This document shows positions 1 to 9,809 of a stretch of 64,000 nt of DNA, piece after piece; position 1 is the stretch's first letter; every line of letters begins with the position of its first letter. A program made the position numbers and the translations under genes. The notes under the pieces were generated by a model that saw nothing but the letters and a program-made list of their open reading frames with translations, had not been told where the DNA came from and did no database searches. The DNA is from Polynucleobacter aenigmaticus (lineage in GTDB: Bacteria; Pseudomonadota; Gammaproteobacteria; Burkholderiales; Burkholderiaceae): contig NZ_NGUO01000009.1 of the NCBI RefSeq assembly GCF_002206635.1, forward strand, positions 158,360-222,359. The letters run 5' to 3'.

Positions 1-29
1 TCATCACACTGAATAGATAGTCGATCATC

Positions 30-1187
30 ATGGCAAATACAAATACACCATTAGTAGGCTTAGTCGGCTGGCGCGGTATGGTTGGTAGCGTTCTCATGGA
101 GAGAATGTTGGCTGAAAAGGATTTCGAGCTTATAGAGCCAATTTTTTTTAGTACCAGCCAAGCAGGCGGTGAAGTGCCGCTGTTAAATGGTCAAAAGGTT
201 ACCAAGAACGAAAACGCCCTACAAGATGCGCATGACATCAAAGCGCTATCACGTTGCGACATCATTTTGACTTGTCAGGGCGGTGATTACACCAATGACA
301 TTTTTCCTAAGCTACGTGCCGCTGGATGGCAGGGCCATTGGATTGATGCAGCAAGTGCCTTGCGCATGAAAGATGATGCTGTTTTAGTTTTAGACCCCGT
401 AAATCGCTCTGTGATTGATAACGCCTTAGCTGCCGGTGGAAAAAACTGGATTGGTAGTAATTGCACGGTGAGTTTGATGATGATGGCCATGGGCGGTCTA
501 GTGAAGGCTGATATGGTTGAGTGGATTAGCGCTATGACCTACCAAGCTGCATCCGGTGCTGGTGCGCAGAATATGCGCGAACTCCTTTTGCAAATGGGTG
601 CTTTGCGTGACAGTGTTGCAACTGAACTAGCTGATCCTTCATCTTGGATTTTAGATATCGATCGCAAAATTACCGAGACACTCCGCTCTCCCGATTTTCC
701 GAAGAAAAACTTCCGTAACACGCCTTTGGCGGGTAGTTTGATTCCTTGGATTGATGTTCCGGTTGAGAATGGCCAAACGAAAGAAGAGTGGAAGGGTGGA
801 GCTGAATTCAATAAGATCTTAGGTCGACCTGCATTTAGAACGCCTGGCAGCATTCCAATTGATGGTCTTTGCGTGCGTGTTGGTGCCATGCGTTGTCACT
901 CACAAGGTTTGACAGTCAAACTCAAGAAAGATATTCCATTAAAAGAGATTGAGGAAATCTTGGCTAACGATAACCAATGGGTAAAAGTGATTCCTAACGA
1001 TCGTGAGACCACTGAGCGTGAATTATCACCAGCCGCAATCAGCGGTACCTTGACTGTACCTATTGGCCGCCTGCATAAGATGGCAATGGGTCCTGAATAT
1101 CTTGGTGCCTTTACTGTCGGGGATCAGCTCTTATGGGGTGCTGCTGAGCCACTGCGTCGCATGCTGCGCATCCTGCTTGAACATTAA
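30..1187 (+). CDS. asd: aspartate-semialdehyde dehydrogenase
   Basis: Cytosolic enzyme that reduces aspartyl-phosphate to aspartate semialdehyde with NADPH, the branch-point step to lysine/diaminopimelate, methionine and threonine. The 385-residue protein starts with the NADP-binding stretch [11 protein letters not shown] (residues 10-20) and has the catalytic cysteine in SNCTVS (Cys145). The length fits the long proteobacterial Asd class. Its stop codon overlaps the ATG of the next gene (TAATG), so the two are probably translationally coupled. In related genomes leuCDB often lies just upstream, which would be off this window. lysC and dapA of the same pathway are elsewhere in the window (45.8 kb and 32.3 kb). 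Confidence 0.97.
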   Translation: MANTNTPLVGLVGWRGMVGSVLMERMLAEKDFELIEPIFFSTSQAGGEVPLLNGQKVTKNENALQDAHDIKALSRCDIILTCQGGDYTNDIFPKLRAAGWQGHWIDAASALRMKDDAVLVLDPVNRSVIDNALAAGGKNWIGSNCTVSLMMMAMGGLVKADMVEWISAMTYQAASGAGAQNMRELLLQMGALRDSVATELADPSSWILDIDRKITETLRSPDFPKKNFRNTPLAGSLIPWIDVPVENGQTKEEWKGGAEFNKILGRPAFRTPGSIPIDGLCVRVGAMRCHSQGLTVKLKKDIPLKEIEEILANDNQWVKVIPNDRETTERELSPAAISGTLTVPIGRLHKMAMGPEYLGAFTVGDQLLWGAAEPLRRMLRILLEH

Positions 1188-2578
1188 TGTTTCGAATTAG
1201 CCGGATACAGTTTGCAAAAGCACTTTGCTTAGTTTGGCTAAGTTGGTCTTGCTCGGCAGGCGCGATCTCACTGGGTTCGCCCAAGCTTCTCTCTAGGCCT
1301 GGTGAGCCACTAAAGGTGGAGTTTCCGATTCGGGTGGGTATTGATGAGCAATCAGCACTACCTAGTCTGAATGTTGCCATCTCTAATAGAGCCTCCTATG
1401 AGCGCCTCGGGATTTCTAAAAAAATAATAGATTTAAATCCGCAGGCAATGATTTATCGCAACCAACAACAGCAGCTCATGGTGTTGCTTGAAACGGTTGA
1501 GGCTGTTCCAATAACAGATGATCCATTCTTAGATGTCTTAGTGACACTCAATTGGTCTGCAGGTAGCCTTACTAAGGCCTATACCTTGTTATTGGGTGAT
1601 GCTCAGAAAATTTTAGTCAGACCAGGTCAAACATTATCTGAAATTGCAGCTCAATTAGCACCTCAGTTGCCAGGCGCGAGCTTAGATCAAACGATGATGG
1701 CTTTGTTTAAAGCCAACCCCGATGCATTTGCTAGCGGTAGCATTAATCGTCTTGAGGCTGGTGCTGAACTCAATACGCCTAACCAAGCATTACTGAGATC
1801 TATTAGCCCGGCAGAGGCAAATCAATTCGTAGCTGAATCTAATGCTCAGTGGCGCTCTGATCAAGAAGCCAAGAGTGGGGCATCATCTACCTCCAGCGTC
1901 GAAAAGAATGTTGCTGAATTAGCCCCTAAAGATAGACTCAAGATTGGATCTAGTGCTGAAGGTAGTTCTGAGGAGCGCCGCTATACGGAAGAACTAGTTG
2001 CTCAGGAAAAAACGTTAGAGCAGACTCGTGCACGCATTGTTGAGCTTGAGAAAAATATTGCAGATTTACAGCGTCTCGTTGTTCAAACAAAGGGAAGAGA
2101 TAAGGATAAGGATCTGAATACCCTTAACAATCTTGGGCTGGGTGGATTTGCACCTGCTTTACTGGCCCTAGTATTGATGGGCTTTACAGGTTTACTGCTT
2201 TGGTTATTGGCAAAGAATGCGCGCAAATCTGAGCTACGTAATTTTTCTAAAGAAGCAACAAACGCGATAACTCCCTTGAAGGATCATTCCGTATCTCATG
2301 GGGTGATGCCTGAGCGTGCTAAGGCGCTATTTGCAGGGATTGATTTGGAGTTAACTTCTCCCAAAAAGCCTGCCCCAACATCCCCCATTGTGGCAAATCC
2401 TCTTGCCGAGGCCTTACGTGTGAAGTTAAATTTGGCTCGAGCCTACATCACGATTGAGGACTTTTCGGCAGCCAAGAAATCATTGCAGGAAATCGTTCAT
2501 ATTGGTGGGTCTATTGATCCAGCAATTACGGTAGAAGCTCAAGGCCTCTTGCTTGAGTTGTCACACAGCAATAACTAA
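1187..2578 (+). CDS. FimV-like LysM/TPR membrane protein
   Basis: 463-residue inner-membrane protein resembling FimV/HubP polar-hub proteins, which in Pseudomonas and Vibrio organise type IV pili and cell-pole proteins. A signal peptide-like segment lies at residues 1-27. It is followed by a FimV-type N-terminal region, a LysM-like stretch near residues 142-200 (VRPGQTLSEIAAQL), a predicted coiled coil at about 264-300, one membrane helix at 318-342 and a short TPR-like C-terminus from about 400. It is much shorter than classical FimV (over 900 residues). The start overlaps the asd stop, and truA follows after 9 bp. The FimV-truA neighbourhood recurs in proteobacteria. Family assignment is good; the exact role is inferred. 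Confidence 0.8.
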   Translation: MFRISRIQFAKALCLVWLSWSCSAGAISLGSPKLLSRPGEPLKVEFPIRVGIDEQSALPSLNVAISNRASYERLGISKKIIDLNPQAMIYRNQQQQLMVLLETVEAVPITDDPFLDVLVTLNWSAGSLTKAYTLLLGDAQKILVRPGQTLSEIAAQLAPQLPGASLDQTMMALFKANPDAFASGSINRLEAGAELNTPNQALLRSISPAEANQFVAESNAQWRSDQEAKSGASSTSSVEKNVAELAPKDRLKIGSSAEGSSEERRYTEELVAQEKTLEQTRARIVELEKNIADLQRLVVQTKGRDKDKDLNTLNNLGLGGFAPALLALVLMGFTGLLLWLLAKNARKSELRNFSKEATNAITPLKDHSVSHGVMPERAKALFAGIDLELTSPKKPAPTSPIVANPLAEALRVKLNLARAYITIEDFSAAKKSLQEIVHIGGSIDPAITVEAQGLLLELSHSNN

Positions 2579-2587
2579 GGTCTTCCT

Positions 2588-3412
2588 ATGCGTATAGCCT
2601 TAGGCCTCCAATATGATGGCAGCCACTTTTCAGGCTGGCAGTCTCAAGTAAATCAAAATACTATTCAAGATGAATTAGAAAAAGCCATTTCTGCATTTGT
2701 TGGAATTGATGCTCTGAAGTCCAATCCCATACGCGTGATTACTGCTGGTAGAACGGATACAGGTGTTCATGCATTGGGGCAGGTTGTTCACTTTGATGTT
2801 GAGGTGGAGCGTGAAAATTGGTCGTGGGTGAGGGGGGTTAATACCTTCCTTCCCGAATCAATTGTGGTGAACTGGGCGCAGCCAGTTTCTGATGAGTTTA
2901 GCGCCCGCTATTCCGCCCATGAGCGCACTTACATTTACGCATTGCACGCTGGGCCTTGCCGCTCCCCAATGAGCGCTTCACGCGCGGGTTATGTGATGCT
3001 TCCTGCTGATCGCTGGTTTGATGTGGACGCCATGAAGCGCTCTGCAGGATATTTAATTGGTGAGCACGATTTCACCTCATTTAGATCTTCGGAGTGCCAG
3101 AGCAAGACCCCTGTGAAAACTATCTATTCCATTGAGATTTTCTCTGATGAGCCGTGGCTGTATTTCAAGATTAAAGGGAATGCCTTTTTGCACCACATGG
3201 TACGCAATTTGGTGGGTAGCTTTATTCAAATTGGCATTGGCAAACAATCTGCCGATTGGATGGCTAAAGTATTGGCTGCAAAAGATCGTAGCATTGCAGC
3301 GCCCACATTTTCACCAGCCGGCCTTTATCTAGCTCAAATTGCTTACCCAGAAGAATTTAATATCCCCAAACCTTGGCTTGAGAACTCTTGGCTCCCTAAA
3401 AACCTCTTTTAA
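2588..3412 (+). CDS. truA: tRNA pseudouridine(38-40) synthase TruA
   Basis: Isomerises uridines 38-40 in the tRNA anticodon arm to pseudouridine. The 274-residue protein opens with the usual [17 protein letters not shown] and carries the catalytic aspartate in [14 protein letters not shown] (Asp57). The C-terminal [13 protein letters not shown] motif of the family is also present. It lies 9 bp after the FimV-like gene and before the trp genes, a standard beta-proteobacterial order. Confidence 0.97.
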   Translation: MRIALGLQYDGSHFSGWQSQVNQNTIQDELEKAISAFVGIDALKSNPIRVITAGRTDTGVHALGQVVHFDVEVERENWSWVRGVNTFLPESIVVNWAQPVSDEFSARYSAHERTYIYALHAGPCRSPMSASRAGYVMLPADRWFDVDAMKRSAGYLIGEHDFTSFRSSECQSKTPVKTIYSIEIFSDEPWLYFKIKGNAFLHHMVRNLVGSFIQIGIGKQSADWMAKVLAAKDRSIAAPTFSPAGLYLAQIAYPEEFNIPKPWLENSWLPKNLF

Positions 3413-3455
3413 TCAAAGCCTGTTATTTCAGGGCTAAAGCCTTATCATTTCCTTT

Positions 3456-4130
3456 ATGGGCTTACTTAATTATTCCTCCGGTCGAACCAGAGTCAAAATC
3501 TGCGGTCTTAAGACGCCTACAGATGTCGATGCTGCTGTTGCTGCTGGGGTAGATGCGGTAGGTTTCGTTTTCTATCCCCCGAGTCCGAGGGCTGTGAGTC
3601 CTAATATCGCTGCCACCTTGATCTCTAGGCTCCCTGCAGGGGTAGATGCTGTAGGTTTGGTTGTAAACCCTACAGATGCAGAATTTGAGGCTATTCGAGC
3701 TGTTGCCCCAATCACTTTATGGCAGTTTCATGGGGATGAGTCCCCTGCGGAATGCCAACGCTTAGCGGCAGGTCAGCCATGGATTAAGGCTGCCCGTGTA
3801 GGCGCCGACTTCGCTTTTGCTGATTTTTCCCTACAATATGGTCAAGCAAGTGCCTTTTTGCTCGATGCCCTAGTTGAGGGATATGGAGGGGGAGGCATTC
3901 CTTTTGATTGGTCAGGAATCCCGCAAGTATGGATAATCGCAAACGCGCCTCAGGTCGTTTTGAGTGGTGGATTGAACGTTCACAACGTGGGCGAAGCCAT
4001 TTCACGTCTACACCCTTGTGCGGTTGACGTCTCTAGTGGCGTAGAAATCAGCAAGGGCGTCAAAGATCACGCCTTGATGAAGGAATTTATCCAGGCGGTG
4101 CGCGCGGCAGACGCAAGCGCATCCCCCTAA
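3456..4130 (+). CDS. trpF: phosphoribosylanthranilate isomerase
   Basis: Third committed step of tryptophan synthesis: Amadori rearrangement of N-(5-phosphoribosyl)anthranilate to CdRP. The 224-residue TIM barrel has the active-site cysteine in RVKICGLKTPTDV near the N-terminus, GFVFYPPSPRAV, and the phosphate-binding end VVLSGGLNVHNV plus DVSSGVE. TrpF is a free-standing protein here, not fused to TrpC as in enterics. trpB follows after 31 bp, giving a trpF-trpB-trpA cluster with trpA; the early trp genes are not in this window. Confidence 0.97.
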   Translation: MGLLNYSSGRTRVKICGLKTPTDVDAAVAAGVDAVGFVFYPPSPRAVSPNIAATLISRLPAGVDAVGLVVNPTDAEFEAIRAVAPITLWQFHGDESPAECQRLAAGQPWIKAARVGADFAFADFSLQYGQASAFLLDALVEGYGGGGIPFDWSGIPQVWIIANAPQVVLSGGLNVHNVGEAISRLHPCAVDVSSGVEISKGVKDHALMKEFIQAVRAADASASP

Positions 4131-4161
4131 TATTTGCGGTAATTAATTAAAAGAGGTATTT

Positions 4162-5355
4162 ATGTACGATAAGCCAGATGCACGAGGACACTTTGGTCCT
4201 TATGGTGGCGTATTTGTTTCGGAAACTTTAATGTTTGCTTTGGATGAGCTCAAAGCTGCTTATGCTAAATATCAATACGATCCAGAGTTCCTTGAGGAGT
4301 TTCATTACGAGCTCAAACATTTTGTAGGTCGTCCATCACCGGTTTATCACGCGAAGCGTTGGAGCGAGATGCTAGGCGGTGCGCAGATCTATCTGAAGCG
4401 CGAAGATTTAAATCACACTGGCGCTCACAAAATTAATAACGTCATCGGCCAGGCAATGCTGGCTAAACGCATGGGCAAGCCTCGCATTATTGCGGAGACT
4501 GGAGCGGGGCAGCATGGTGTTGCTACTGCAACCATCTGCGCACGCTTTGGCTTGGATTGCACTGTGTACCAGGGCTCCGTTGACGTTGCCCGTCAAGCGC
4601 AAAATGTGTTCCGCATGAAGTTGCTCGGTGCAAAAGTAGTCCCCGTTGAATCGGGCACCAAGACACTAAAAGATGCGCTTAATGAGGCGATGCGTGATTG
4701 GGTTACTAATGTGGACGATACCTTCTACATCATCGGCACTGTTGCTGGCCCACACCCATACCCCATGATGGTCAGAGATTTCCAGAGTGTGATTGGTGAA
4801 GAGTGCAAAGTTCAAATGCCTGAGCTCACTGGCCGACAACCTGATTATGTAATGGCTTGCGTTGGTGGTGGTTCCAACGCAATGGGTATCTTCTATCCCT
4901 ATATAGATTTTCCTGAAGTGAAACTCATTGGTGTTGAGGCTGCAGGACATGGCTTGAACAGTGGTTTGCATTCAGCAGCACTGTGTGTTGGTAAGCCGGG
5001 TGTATTGCACGGTAATCGCACTTATCTTTTGCAAGATGAGAATGGTCAGATTTCTGAAACGCATTCAGTTTCAGCAGGCATGGATTACCCAGGCGTTGGT
5101 CCTGAGCATGCCTGGTTGAAGGATTCGGGTCGCGCTGAATATGTTGCAGTGACAGATGAAGAGGCTCTTAAAGCTTTTCACGATTGCTGCCGTATCGAAG
5201 GCATTATTCCTGCGCTTGAATCCTCTCACGCAATTGCTTATGCCTGTAAATTAGCACCTACACTCCCCAAAGACCAAACTATTTTGGTGAACCTATCTGG
5301 TCGTGGTGATAAGGACATGCATACCGTTGCTCAGGCTACTGGTTCTGAAGGCTAA
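4162..5355 (+). CDS. trpB: tryptophan synthase beta chain
   Basis: PLP enzyme condensing indole and serine to tryptophan in the alpha2-beta2 tryptophan synthase complex. The 397-residue protein has the PLP lysine in [11 protein letters not shown] (Lys90), the [13 protein letters not shown] loop, the phosphate-binding [10 protein letters not shown] and the C-terminal [10 protein letters not shown] clear ribosome-binding site (AAGAGG) precedes the ATG. It is followed by trpA with which it works, and the intergenic stretch is only 47 bp. Confidence 0.98.
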   Translation: MYDKPDARGHFGPYGGVFVSETLMFALDELKAAYAKYQYDPEFLEEFHYELKHFVGRPSPVYHAKRWSEMLGGAQIYLKREDLNHTGAHKINNVIGQAMLAKRMGKPRIIAETGAGQHGVATATICARFGLDCTVYQGSVDVARQAQNVFRMKLLGAKVVPVESGTKTLKDALNEAMRDWVTNVDDTFYIIGTVAGPHPYPMMVRDFQSVIGEECKVQMPELTGRQPDYVMACVGGGSNAMGIFYPYIDFPEVKLIGVEAAGHGLNSGLHSAALCVGKPGVLHGNRTYLLQDENGQISETHSVSAGMDYPGVGPEHAWLKDSGRAEYVAVTDEEALKAFHDCCRIEGIIPALESSHAIAYACKLAPTLPKDQTILVNLSGRGDKDMHTVAQATGSEG

Positions 5356-5402
5356 TTCGCAGTTATTCACTGCGCTACACAAAGAAATTTATACGAATTG
5401 TT

Positions 5403-6200
5403 ATGTCAAAAATTACTGCACTCTTTAACGACTTAAAAGCTTCTGGGAAAAAAGGGCTTATTCCTTTTATTACTGCTGGTGATCCCGATCCTAAACTTAC
5501 TGTTGAGTTGATGCATGCCTTAGTTCGTGGTGGTGCCAACGTGATTGAGTTGGGGGTTCCATTCTCAGATCCGATGGCCGATGGCCCAGTCATTCAGCGT
5601 TCCTCTGAACGAGCTCTGTCACAAGGCGTTACTTTGCATGGCTGTTTGGAAATGGTCAAAGAGTTTCGCAAGTCTGATGTAAATACGCCAGTAGTGCTGA
5701 TGGGTTATGCAAACCCAGTCGAGCAGATGGGGGCAGAGCGTTTTGCCACTGAAGCAAAGGCTGCGGGCGTTGACGGTGTCCTGATTGTGGATTACCCACC
5801 AGAAGAGTGCATTGATTTTGCGGCGCGTATGCGTGTAGCTGGAGTTGACCCTATTTTTTTATTAGCCCCCACTTCATCACTGGAGCGCATAAAAGAGGCC
5901 GCCAAAATAGCTTCTGGTTATATTTACTACGTCTCTATGAGGGGGGTTACAGGCGCATCCCATCTCAATACTCAAGATGTAGCCAGCATTATTCCCAAAA
6001 TCCGTGAAGTTACTCAAATCCCGATTGCTGTAGGTTTTGGTATTAATGATGCAGAAAGTGCCCGCACGGTATCAAAAACAGCGGATGCAGTGGTCATTGG
6101 TAGTCGAATTATTCGCCTTTTGGAGGATTCACCCCCTAGCCAAGCGGTACAATCACTTGAAACCTTTATACGTGAAATTCGCGTCGCTTTAGATAGTTAA
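5403..6200 (+). CDS. trpA: tryptophan synthase alpha chain
   Basis: Cleaves indole-3-glycerol phosphate and channels indole to TrpB. The 265-residue TIM barrel has catalytic Glu49 and Asp60 within [18 protein letters not shown], and the phosphate-binding end [13 protein letters not shown] and GSRI. It sits between trpB and accD, an arrangement common in beta- and gamma-proteobacteria, so it is probably cotranscribed with trpFB. Confidence 0.98.
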   Translation: MSKITALFNDLKASGKKGLIPFITAGDPDPKLTVELMHALVRGGANVIELGVPFSDPMADGPVIQRSSERALSQGVTLHGCLEMVKEFRKSDVNTPVVLMGYANPVEQMGAERFATEAKAAGVDGVLIVDYPPEECIDFAARMRVAGVDPIFLLAPTSSLERIKEAAKIASGYIYYVSMRGVTGASHLNTQDVASIIPKIREVTQIPIAVGFGINDAESARTVSKTADAVVIGSRIIRLLEDSPPSQAVQSLETFIREIRVALDS

Positions 6201-6222
6201 TGCACTGGATAGTTAGAGACTG

Positions 6223-7110
6223 ATGAGCTGGATTGATAAATTACTACCCCCACAAATCCAACATACGGATCCTGCGAATCGCAAATCTGTTCCTGAGGGA
6301 CTTTGGGTTAAGTGCCCCAGCTGTGAAATCGTGCTTTACAGCGCTGATATTGAAGCCAATCTCTCCGTCTGTCCAAAATGTAGTCATCACATGCGTATTG
6401 GCGCCCGTCAGCGACTCGATAGTCTCTTAGACCCTAAAGGCCGCTACGAAATCGGCGCAGATATTTACCCAGTTGACCCGCTCAAATTTAAAGATTCAAA
6501 AAAGTACTCTGACCGCCTGAAAGAGGCGACCGACGCTTCCGGTGAATCCGAGGCATTGATTGTTATGAGTGGAAAAATAGAGAGCATTCCAGTGGTAGCG
6601 GCCTGTTTCGAGTTCCAGTATATGGGCGGCTCAATGGGCTCCGTTGTTGGAGAGCGTTTTGCTCGTGGCGTGCAAGAGGCAATTGCTAAAAAGTGTGCTT
6701 TTATCTGCGTAACTGCAACTGGTGGCGCTCGTATGCAAGAAAGCTTGCTATCACTTTTCCAGATGGCCAAAACAAACTCCATGTTGACCTTGCTATCTAA
6801 AAAAGGCTTGCCTTACATTAGTGTGTTGACTGATCCAACAATGGGCGGTATCTCAGCCAGCTTTGCTTTTATGGGGGATGTCGTGATGGCGGAACCTAAA
6901 GCATTGATTGGTTTTGCAGGCCCCCGAGTAATTGAGCAAACTGTGCGTGAAAAATTACCAGAAGGTTTTCAGCGTTCTGAATTTTTAATGCAAAAGGGCG
7001 GTATCGATATGATTGTTGATCGTCGCCAAATGCGAGGTGAGATAGCCCGTTTGTTGGCTTTGCTTCAGCAGCTTCCTGAGCCTGCGATTGCGGGTAGCGC
7101 GGCTGTATAA
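6223..7110 (+). CDS. accD: acetyl-CoA carboxylase carboxyltransferase beta subunit
   Basis: Beta subunit of the carboxyltransferase that makes malonyl-CoA for fatty-acid synthesis. The 295-residue protein has an N-terminal zinc ribbon with four cysteines (Cys31, Cys34, Cys50, Cys53; CPSCE and CPKCS) and a crotonase-type carboxyltransferase domain with [10 protein letters not shown] and GGARMQE. Its partner accA lies far away at 43.5 kb, the usual proteobacterial split. It is 22 bp after trpA and 5 bp before folC. Confidence 0.98.
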   Translation: MSWIDKLLPPQIQHTDPANRKSVPEGLWVKCPSCEIVLYSADIEANLSVCPKCSHHMRIGARQRLDSLLDPKGRYEIGADIYPVDPLKFKDSKKYSDRLKEATDASGESEALIVMSGKIESIPVVAACFEFQYMGGSMGSVVGERFARGVQEAIAKKCAFICVTATGGARMQESLLSLFQMAKTNSMLTLLSKKGLPYISVLTDPTMGGISASFAFMGDVVMAEPKALIGFAGPRVIEQTVREKLPEGFQRSEFLMQKGGIDMIVDRRQMRGEIARLLALLQQLPEPAIAGSAAV

Positions 7111-7115
7111 AGCGC

Positions 7116-8441
7116 TTGATTACCGCACACCAAGCCCCTATTCTTTTTTCTAGCCTCACGGCCTGGCTTAGTCACCTCGAAACAGCACACCCTGTCGGCA
7201 TTGACATGGGGCTTGACCGCATTAATCGCGTCAAAGCAGCTTTGGGCCTTCATTTTGATTGCCCCGTCATTACGGTTGCAGGCACCAATGGCAAGGGCTC
7301 AACCTGTGCCTACCTTGAAAGTATCTTACTGGCATCGGGTTACAAAGTTGGATGCCACATGTCGCCGCATTTGTTGTCTTTCAACGAGCGCGCACGCGTC
7401 AATGGCGAGGAAGTTAAAGATGATCTATTGCTAGAGCATTTTGCTGCAGTAGAAAGGGCTCGCGTCAGCTTGGTTAATGCGCCAACCCTAACTTATTTTG
7501 AATTCACAACCTTGGCAATCATGCATCTATTTTCTAACGCGAACTTAGATGCTGTAGTGCTAGAAGTGGGTATGGGCGGTCGTTTAGATGCTGTCAATAT
7601 TGTTGATGCTGATTGCGCTATCGTAACTAGCATTGACATTGATCACGCTGATTTCTTGGGTGGTACTAGAGAAGCTATTGGTCTAGAAAAAGCGGGAATT
7701 TTCCGCGCTGGCGGCATTGCGGTTTGTGGGGACCCTGTACCGCCGCAATCTTTAATTGATTACGCTGAAAAACTAGGTTGTGATTTATGGTTACAAGGGC
7801 GAGACTATAACTTCCAAGGCGATAAGCAACAGTGGGGCTGGGCAGGCCGTCAAAAACGCTTTAGTGGCTTAGGCTACCCCGCCTTGCGTGGTGCCAATCA
7901 GATTCTTAATGCTTCCGCAGTCATTGCTTCGTTGATGGCGCTTCATCAGCGCTTGCCTGTGAGTGCCCAAGACATTCGTAATGGATTTGCTTTAGTTGAG
8001 CTCCCAGGTCGATTCCAGGTGCTTCCTGGACAGCCCACCGTGGTCTTAGATGTTGCCCATAATCCACATGCTGCTGCCACCCTAGGTCAGGGGCTAGATA
8101 AGATGGGCTACCACCCATATACCTATGCTGTTTTTGGAGTCATGGCCGATAAAGATATTGCGGGTGTCATTAAACCCCTTCTAAATAGCGTGGACTTCTG
8201 GTTTTGTACGGATTTACCCACTCCACGGGCGGCTAGTGCCAAAGCTATATCTGAGAGGCTTGAGGAGCTGGGAGTTGCTGTCAAAAATGGTGAGGATGGC
8301 GGTATTGAGTGCTTCCCAGATCCTGCTGCAGCGTATCAAAAAGCCCTTTCTAAAGCGGGTGAGGGTGATAGAATCGTCATCTTCGGATCCTTCTATACCG
8401 TTGCCGGCGTAATGGCATATCGAAATAACCAGGCGCATTGA
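7116..8441 (+). CDS. folC: bifunctional dihydrofolate / folylpolyglutamate synthase
   Basis: Adds glutamate to dihydropteroate and extends folate polyglutamate tails. The 441-residue Mur-ligase-type protein has the P-loop AGTNGKGST (residues 55-63) and the family motifs HMSPHL, EVGMGGRLDA, and DVAHNPHAA for the C-terminal domain. The start I accept is TTG at 7116, 5 bp after the accD stop. No ATG or GTG gives a full-length N-terminus in this frame, so the gene probably relies on coupling to accD. Confidence 0.95.
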   Translation: MITAHQAPILFSSLTAWLSHLETAHPVGIDMGLDRINRVKAALGLHFDCPVITVAGTNGKGSTCAYLESILLASGYKVGCHMSPHLLSFNERARVNGEEVKDDLLLEHFAAVERARVSLVNAPTLTYFEFTTLAIMHLFSNANLDAVVLEVGMGGRLDAVNIVDADCAIVTSIDIDHADFLGGTREAIGLEKAGIFRAGGIAVCGDPVPPQSLIDYAEKLGCDLWLQGRDYNFQGDKQQWGWAGRQKRFSGLGYPALRGANQILNASAVIASLMALHQRLPVSAQDIRNGFALVELPGRFQVLPGQPTVVLDVAHNPHAAATLGQGLDKMGYHPYTYAVFGVMADKDIAGVIKPLLNSVDFWFCTDLPTPRAASAKAISERLEELGVAVKNGEDGGIECFPDPAAAYQKALSKAGEGDRIVIFGSFYTVAGVMAYRNNQAH

Positions 8442-8444
8442 TCC

Positions 8445-9239
8445 ATGATTCGTTTACCTAAGCTTTTTAAGCGAAACCCCGAGACTGAAGACCTCGACCG
8501 AGGTTCGGTAAGGGGTCGCCGTACCGTAAATAAATTAGCCCCCCGCAGTTTTCAACGTGCTCAGGAAAATGAAGAGCTTGCTCTAACTGAAGACCCAGAG
8601 CAGCAGCGTGCCCGCCACCGCCTCATTGGTGCAGGTGTTTTGGTTCTGATCGCCGTAGTAGGGCTCCCACGAATTTTGGATAACAAGCCAAAATCCGTGA
8701 ATAACGATATTGCTGTGAACATTGTCACTAGTCTTCCAGTGCCCAATGCTTCGATACCAGCTATTGAAGAGAAGGTTAAATCTTCAATAGACTTTCCATT
8801 GAAAGAAAAAGAAATTGGCTCATCCAAGGCGGTGGTCGCCACACCTACACCCGAGATGAAGTCTGAAATTAAGGTTGATCCCAGACCTACTCCTGTATCG
8901 AATAAAGCAAACTCGATCGGCTTAGCCGCTGGAGAGGAAGTGGTTGCAATTCCAAACTCAAACAATAAAACGGAAGAGCTTCCTAAAAAGGTTGGCTCTG
9001 GTAAGTATGTGATTCAGATTGGCGCCTTTGCATCGGAAGAGCGGGCTAAAGGTTGGATTACCAAAATGAAAGATCAAAAGATTCCGAACTACGTACTCAA
9101 TAAAACAGCTGCCGATGGCACCAAGCTGTATGTTTTAAGAGCTGGGCCATTTGCCGAAAAGGATGCAGCTGAAGCTGCCGAGAAAAAAGTAAAAGCTATG
9201 GGCTTATCTCCAAGACTTGTTGAGGTTGGAGCGCCTTAA
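8445..9239 (+). CDS. SPOR-domain membrane protein (DedD-like)
   Basis: 264-residue bitopic protein with a basic cytoplasmic N-terminus, a single membrane helix at about 59-77, a Pro/Lys-rich periplasmic linker and a C-terminal SPOR domain (about 184-264, starting GKYVIQIGAFASEERAKGW). SPOR domains bind denuded glycan at the division septum, as in DedD and FtsN. The position between folC and cvpA matches the folC-dedD-cvpA-purF order of E. coli, which supports the DedD-like role. It starts 3 bp after folC, and its stop overlaps the cvpA start. Confidence 0.85.
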   Translation: MIRLPKLFKRNPETEDLDRGSVRGRRTVNKLAPRSFQRAQENEELALTEDPEQQRARHRLIGAGVLVLIAVVGLPRILDNKPKSVNNDIAVNIVTSLPVPNASIPAIEEKVKSSIDFPLKEKEIGSSKAVVATPTPEMKSEIKVDPRPTPVSNKANSIGLAAGEEVVAIPNSNNKTEELPKKVGSGKYVIQIGAFASEERAKGWITKMKDQKIPNYVLNKTAADGTKLYVLRAGPFAEKDAAEAAEKKVKAMGLSPRLVEVGAP

Positions 9240-9805
9240 TGGAATATTTATCCACCCTGAAATTAACTACGGTGGATTACTTCACCTTAGTAGTGTTGTT
9301 AGTGTCCGCATTGGTGGGTATTTCTCGGGGTTTATTTAAAGAAGTACTAGCGCTAGCCTCCTGGTTTGTTGCTGCATGGGTTGCCTACCACTACACCAAC
9401 TACTTATCCACAGAATGGCTATCAACATTCCATATGGATGAGCTTTTAAGTTTGGGTGTGAGTTTCTTGATTTTGTTCATACTCAGCCTGATTGTTTGCG
9501 GGCTGATTGGTAACGTCATTCAAAAAATTATTCTGTCTGTAGGCTTGAGCATGACAGACCGTTTTCTGGGTCTCGTTTTTGGTTTGGTTCGAGGTGGTTT
9601 AATTGTGGTGGTAATGGCCACCTTAGCTGCACTGACTCCAATTCCTCAGAGCGTGGCTTGGCAAAAAGCAATCACACGACCTGCAGTCGATATGGCTACA
9701 GGTTTAATTAAAAGCTGGCTACCAGCTGACTGGGCAAAACAATTGGGTGATGCAATGCCTAAAATTACACCCACCGTAACACCTTCATTAACAATAGGGA
9801 TCTAG
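9239..9805 (+). CDS. cvpA: CvpA family membrane protein
   Basis: 188-residue inner-membrane protein with about four hydrophobic segments, beginning with the family signature VDYFTLVVLLVSALVGISRG. In E. coli CvpA is needed for colicin V production and supports envelope stress tolerance; its biochemical function is not settled. The ATG overlaps the stop of the SPOR gene, and purF begins 4 bp downstream, the conserved cvpA-purF pair. Confidence 0.93.
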   Translation: MEYLSTLKLTTVDYFTLVVLLVSALVGISRGLFKEVLALASWFVAAWVAYHYTNYLSTEWLSTFHMDELLSLGVSFLILFILSLIVCGLIGNVIQKIILSVGLSMTDRFLGLVFGLVRGGLIVVVMATLAALTPIPQSVAWQKAITRPAVDMATGLIKSWLPADWAKQLGDAMPKITPTVTPSLTIGI

Positions 9806-9809
9806 GCTT